From: Parabacteroides sp.
Lineage (GTDB): Bacteria; Bacteroidota; Bacteroidia; Bacteroidales; Tannerellaceae
Direction: 5' to 3'
Assembly: GCA_019411205.1 (NCBI GenBank)
Contig: DXRF01000038.1
Span: 1-16,258, forward strand
Length of the DNA: 16,258 bases
Shown: positions 12,830 to 16,258 of the stretch, one piece after another
How positions within the stretch are numbered: position 1 is the first letter of the stretch
Layout: each line of letters opens with the position of its first letter
Made by a program: the position numbers and the translations under genes
The notes under the pieces: model-generated
Told to the model about the DNA's origin: nothing
The model's input: only the letters and a program-made list of their open reading frames with translations
Database searches by the model: none

Positions 12830-13286
12830 TATTCTGCCTATTAGTCGGCGTTACGCTTATGATCGCGGAACCATTTGAAAATACTTGCACATCGAAACGG
12901 AAAGTATCTTCTTTAGTACGGGCTACGAATTTAATTCGAGCGGTTCCCTTCTTATCGAAGGTTGATTGATAATCGGTAATTGATTCTTCAAAACGCATCC
13001 CGTCGCCTCCACCGTACGGTAAAGAATATGCCCTGCCGAAATAAGGCAGATAAGAAATCGCCGAATCACCGCGCATTTCAAGAGAATAAGGAGTCGTCAG
13101 ATTAACTGTACGTCCTCCCATTGGCAACGCCCGATCTACTTCAATCGTAAACCGGCCGTTTTCTATCATTTCCTTTATTTCTTTTGCTTTCTGCTCTTTC
13201 CTTTCCTTCTTGCTTTGAGAATAAAGGGATTGTCCCCCGAAAAAGAGGACAATCCCCACAAACAAGAATAACCTAACGTTTCTCAT
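12789..13286 (-). CDS. DUF4251 family secreted protein
   Basis: This 165-residue protein of unknown function has a clear signal peptide (MRNVRLFLFVGIVLFFGGQSLYSQ, no lipobox cysteine), so it is exported to the periplasm. A short lysine/glutamate-rich helix follows (KKERKEQKAKEIKEMIENG), then a beta-rich domain with the DUF4251 hallmarks: ALPMGGRTVNLTTPYSLEMR, SYLPYFGRAYSLPYGGGDG and a C-terminal NRQNITYQGEL. It appears to stand alone. Its stop lies inside the 3' end of the convergent radical SAM gene (41-bp overlap), and its upstream gap of 210 bp is shared with the divergent Ca2+-ATPase. No clear -7 box was found. Common in Bacteroidetes, with no known biochemical role. Confidence 0.85.
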   Translation of the reverse strand: MRNVRLFLFVGIVLFFGGQSLYSQSKKERKEQKAKEIKEMIENGRFTIEVDRALPMGGRTVNLTTPYSLEMRGDSAISYLPYFGRAYSLPYGGGDGMRFEESITDYQSTFDKKGTARIKFVARTKEDTFRFDVQVFSNGSAIISVTPTNRQNITYQGELAPKKED

Positions 13287-13425
13287 ATAACCTTAAATAA
13301 CTAAACACTATTATTTGCCTATGTATATATAAGACAAATCAAAGCCTTGAAAGGTTTATTTGTTCACCATTAAATTACCTTAAAAACAAAGATTTGGTGA
13401 CTATCTGATTTCAAACATTAACTAC

Positions 13426-13453
13426 TTGCATTTGTATATGTCCCTTAACTTTG
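13426..13453 (+). promoter_or_regulatory. Candidate promoter of the Ca2+-ATPase: TTG at 13426-13428, TAACTTTG at 13446-13453
   Basis: The -7 box TAACTTTG is an exact TAnnTTTG match, and a TTG lies 17 bases upstream as a -33 element. This is one of the better two-part matches in the window. The transcription start would be near 13460, leaving a leader of about 37 bases before the ATG at 13497. Confidence 0.6.
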
Positions 13454-13496
13454 CTTTATTTGTTCCTTCAATTTTCTGAAACAGATTAATAGACTT

Positions 13497-16184
13497 ATGG
13501 AGAAAAAACATCAGTATCAAGGATTAACCAAACAAGAAGTAGAAGAAAGCAGACGCCTTCACGGCGAAAATATCCTTACTCCTCCAGAGAAAGCCTCTCT
13601 ATGGAGCCAATTTCTTGAAAAATTTAACGATCCGATTATCAAGATCCTATTGGTAGCATGGTTCTTATCCATGATTATTGCCGGCGTACATTGTTGGGGA
13701 CCGGAGGCTAAAGGCCTCACCGCCTTCCTCGAACCGATCGGCATATTTTTCGCAATCATGTTGGCTTCTTGTGTCGGCTTCTTTTTCGAAGTCAAAGCAA
13801 ACAAGGCATTCGATGTTTTGAACACAGTCAATGATGATATTTTCGTGAAAGTAATCCGTGAAGGGAATATCTGCCAGGTCCCGCGAAAAGAGGTTGTCGT
13901 CGGCGACATTGTCGTACTTGAAACGGGAGAAGAAGTCCCGGCCGACGGACATTTATTGGAAGCAATCTCCCTCCAGATCAATGAATCGACACTAACCGGC
14001 GAACCGATCATCAGCAAGACGACAAACGAAGCAGACTTCGATGAAGAAGCGACCTACCCGTCCAATGTTGTCATGCGTGGAACGACTGTTGTCGACGGAC
14101 ACGGCGTAATGGAAGTGGAGAAAGTCGGCGATGAAACCGGATACGGGAAAGTGTATGAAGGTTCGCAGATAGAAAACAATATCGACACACCGCTGCAGAT
14201 GCAGCTGGCAGGACTGGCAAAGGTGATCAGTAAAGCCGGCTATACAATTGCCGCTATCACATTCATTGCACTACTGACAAAAGTCTTGCTGTCTTCATCC
14301 GGAATGCCCGTCATGGACCTGATTTCTCACATCTTGAATATCTTTATGGTAGCAGTCACGTTGATCGTAGTTTCCGTACCGGAAGGCTTGCCGATGAGCG
14401 TGACCCTCAGCCTTGCACTCAGCATGAACCGAATGCTGAAAACAAATAATCTGGTCCGTAAAATGCATGCCTGCGAAACAATGGGAGCTACCACTGTTAT
14501 CTGTACTGATAAGACTGGCACACTTACGCAAAACCAGATGCAGGTATATCAAACGAACTTTTACAACCTAAAAGACCAGAAATTAGGGGACGACAGCCTG
14601 AGCATACTTATCAAAGAAGGAATATCGGTCAATTCGACCGCCTTCCTCGATTTCTCCGAAGAAAAGATAAAAACATTGGGGAACCCGACAGAAGCTGCCT
14701 TGCTGCTATGGTTGAACAGCCAACATCAGAATTATCTGGAAATAAGAGAAAATGATCGAATACTGGACCAGCTGACATTCTCCACCGAACGAAAATATAT
14801 GGCGACAGTCGTACAATCATCCTTACTGGGTAAACGCGTTCTGTATGTCAAAGGAGCCCCGGAAATCGTACTGGCGAACAGCAACCGGGTGGCTATCGAC
14901 GGGACCTACAAACCGGTAGAAGAATGCAAAGCCGATATTGAAAAACAACTGCTGGACTATCAGAACCAAGCTATGCGTACGTTGGGATTCGCCTATCAGA
15001 TATTGGAAGACGGGCAGGATGCGGCATTCTTTGTGAACGGACGGCTGCACAAGACAGACCTCACTTATTTAGGTATCGTCGCTATTTCCGACCCCGTACG
15101 TGCCGATGTTCCGGTAGCCGTTCAAAGTTGCCTTGATGCCGGTATCGACATCAAGATCGTAACCGGTGACACTCCGGGAACGGCCAAGGAGATCGGACGA
15201 CAGATCGGCACCTGGAAAAACGAAGACACCGAACGCAACATCATCACCGGACCGGGCTTCGAAGCCTTGACAGACAAAGAAGCGCTGAACCGCGTGCTCG
15301 ACTTGAAGATCATGTGCCGTGCCCGTCCAACCGACAAACAGCGCCTGGTACAGTTGTTGCAACAAAAAGGAGCCGTAGTTGCCGTAACAGGCGACGGAAC
15401 CAATGATGCCCCAGCCTTGAAAGCCGCACAGGTCGGACTGTCTATGGGAGACGGAACCTCCGTGGCAAAAGAGGCAAGCGACATCACGATTATAGACAAC
15501 TCGTTCAGTAGCATTACCCGTGCGGTGATGTGGGGACGTTCTCTGTACCGGAACATCCAGAAATTCCTGTTGTTCCAGTTGACGATCAATGTGGCTGCCT
15601 GCCTAATCGTTTTGTTGGGTTCTCTATTAGGGACCGAATCCCCGCTTACGATCACCCAGATGCTTTGGGTGAACCTAATTATGGATACATTTGCAGCCGG
15701 TGCATTAGCTTCGCTACCGCCTAACGAACGGGTGATGAAAGACAAGCCCCGCCGGAGCGGTAAAGACGGCGACTTTATCATTACCCGCCCGATGGCTTAT
15801 AATATCTTCGGTGTCGGTCTCGCATTCGTAATTGTTTTGATGGGATTATTGCTTCACTTCCATGCACAGGACGGACTGACGCCACACGACTTATCCTGGT
15901 TCTTCAGTTTCTTCGTAATGCTTCAGTTCTGGAATATGTTCAATGCAAAAGCATTTATGGAAGGACGCTCGGCATTCTCCAACCTGAAAGGGAGCAAGAG
16001 TTTCCTAATGGTGGCCTTGCTTATCATCACCGGACAATATCTGATCGTCACATTCGGCGGCGAGATGTTTAGTGTCATTCCGTTATCCTGGAAAGACTGG
16101 GGAATCATTATCTGCTCGACTTCTCTAGTTCTCTGGATCGGAGAAATAGGCCGGCTGATCGGAAGATTGAAAAATAATGACTAG
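13497..16184 (+). CDS. Calcium-translocating P-type ATPase, PMCA type
   Basis: This 895-residue P2B-type ATPase uses ATP to pump Ca2+ out of the cytoplasm across the inner membrane. Domains in order: N-terminal cation-ATPase domain, two membrane segments, actuator domain with LTGEP (E169 kept; the usual TGES serine is proline), TM3-4 with VPEGLP (295-299), phosphorylation motif CTDKTGTLTQ with D338, nucleotide-binding KGAPE (452-456), hinge TGDTPGTAKEIG, and TGDGTNDAPALKAA (631-644), then six C-terminal segments. Ion site II ligands are visible (E296, N726 and D730 of NLIMD). The TM5 segment reads INVAA, so SERCA's site I glutamate is absent, which fits one Ca2+ per ATP as in PMCA pumps. There is no C-terminal calmodulin-binding extension. 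Monocistronic: own promoter and a strong terminator. Confidence 0.95.
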   Translation: MEKKHQYQGLTKQEVEESRRLHGENILTPPEKASLWSQFLEKFNDPIIKILLVAWFLSMIIAGVHCWGPEAKGLTAFLEPIGIFFAIMLASCVGFFFEVKANKAFDVLNTVNDDIFVKVIREGNICQVPRKEVVVGDIVVLETGEEVPADGHLLEAISLQINESTLTGEPIISKTTNEADFDEEATYPSNVVMRGTTVVDGHGVMEVEKVGDETGYGKVYEGSQIENNIDTPLQMQLAGLAKVISKAGYTIAAITFIALLTKVLLSSSGMPVMDLISHILNIFMVAVTLIVVSVPEGLPMSVTLSLALSMNRMLKTNNLVRKMHACETMGATTVICTDKTGTLTQNQMQVYQTNFYNLKDQKLGDDSLSILIKEGISVNSTAFLDFSEEKIKTLGNPTEAALLLWLNSQHQNYLEIRENDRILDQLTFSTERKYMATVVQSSLLGKRVLYVKGAPEIVLANSNRVAIDGTYKPVEECKADIEKQLLDYQNQAMRTLGFAYQILEDGQDAAFFVNGRLHKTDLTYLGIVAISDPVRADVPVAVQSCLDAGIDIKIVTGDTPGTAKEIGRQIGTWKNEDTERNIITGPGFEALTDKEALNRVLDLKIMCRARPTDKQRLVQLLQQKGAVVAVTGDGTNDAPALKAAQVGLSMGDGTSVAKEASDITIIDNSFSSITRAVMWGRSLYRNIQKFLLFQLTINVAACLIVLLGSLLGTESPLTITQMLWVNLIMDTFAAGALASLPPNERVMKDKPRRSGKDGDFIITRPMAYNIFGVGLAFVIVLMGLLLHFHAQDGLTPHDLSWFFSFFVMLQFWNMFNAKAFMEGRSAFSNLKGSKSFLMVALLIITGQYLIVTFGGEMFSVIPLSWKDWGIIICSTSLVLWIGEIGRLIGRLKNND

Positions 16185-16202
16185 TCCTAATTAAAAATAA
16201 AG

Positions 16203-16242
16203 AGGGGTGTGTCGTAATGCACGATGCACCCCCTTCTTTTTT
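16203..16242 (+). terminator. Intrinsic terminator of the Ca2+-ATPase gene
   Basis: GGGGTGTGTCGT (16204-16215) pairs with ACGATGCACCCC (16221-16232) as 12 bp including two G-U pairs, with a 5-base loop. A pyrimidine stretch with six T (16237-16242) follows. It lies about 20 bases past the stop codon. Confidence 0.85.
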
Positions 16243-16258
16243 CGTTAGCTATAAAAAT

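Overview
The window comes from the chromosome of a Bacteroidales bacterium, most likely of the Parabacteroides/Tannerella type. The reasons are the DUF4837, DUF4251 and DUF4469-type proteins, a Porphyromonas-like dipeptidyl peptidase IV, start sites without Shine-Dalgarno sequences, and repeated TAnnTTTG (-7) promoter boxes of the Bacteroidetes type. The genus is an inference. Gene density is high and no gap without a gene exceeds about 210 bases. I see no tRNA, rRNA, CRISPR array, insertion sequence or prophage. The content is mostly core and housekeeping, with several small non-coding structures between genes.

Layout. Positions 1-389 (-) hold the N-terminal part of an RsmI-like methyltransferase. 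It is divergent from an RsmF/NOL1-type RNA m5C methyltransferase at 524-1930 (+). The gap between them holds a heptamer-built hairpin and a nearly palindromic two-way promoter. Next comes an HU/IHF-like protein with a C-terminal Ig-like DUF4469 domain (2076-2864, +), followed by a 23-bp tandem repeat array bounded by 12-bp inverted repeats. A convergent DUF4837 lipoprotein (3011-4015, -) carries that gene's likely terminator inside its own coding end.

The minus-strand pair 6951-4205 is polyphosphate kinase (ppk1) followed 5 bp later by a small membrane-anchored coiled-coil protein with a LuxR-like helix-turn-helix end. Divergent from ppk1 is a YfcE/MJ0936-type phosphodiesterase (7010-7504, +). 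The minus-strand series 11787-7578 is DPP IV, lipoyl synthase (lipA, 6 bp gap), then a polytopic membrane protein whose C-terminal half looks like a Nudix domain that has lost its metal-binding glutamates.

Divergent from DPP IV is a TIGR01212/YhcC-type radical SAM protein (11873-12829, +), which may be leaderless. Its end overlaps by 41 bp the end of a DUF4251 secreted protein (12789-13286, -). The window closes with a PMCA-type calcium P-type ATPase (13497-16184, +) and a strong intrinsic terminator.

How the genes relate. Most neighbours are functionally independent. Likely functional groups are the two divergent RNA-methyltransferase-type genes and the ppk1/HTH pair. The latter could link polyphosphate synthesis to a membrane-tethered regulator. 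I found no clear multi-gene novel system. The items most worth checking are the ppk1-linked membrane HTH protein, the pseudo-Nudix membrane protein, the 23-bp array beside the HU-like gene, and the hairpin that abuts the first gene's start codon.
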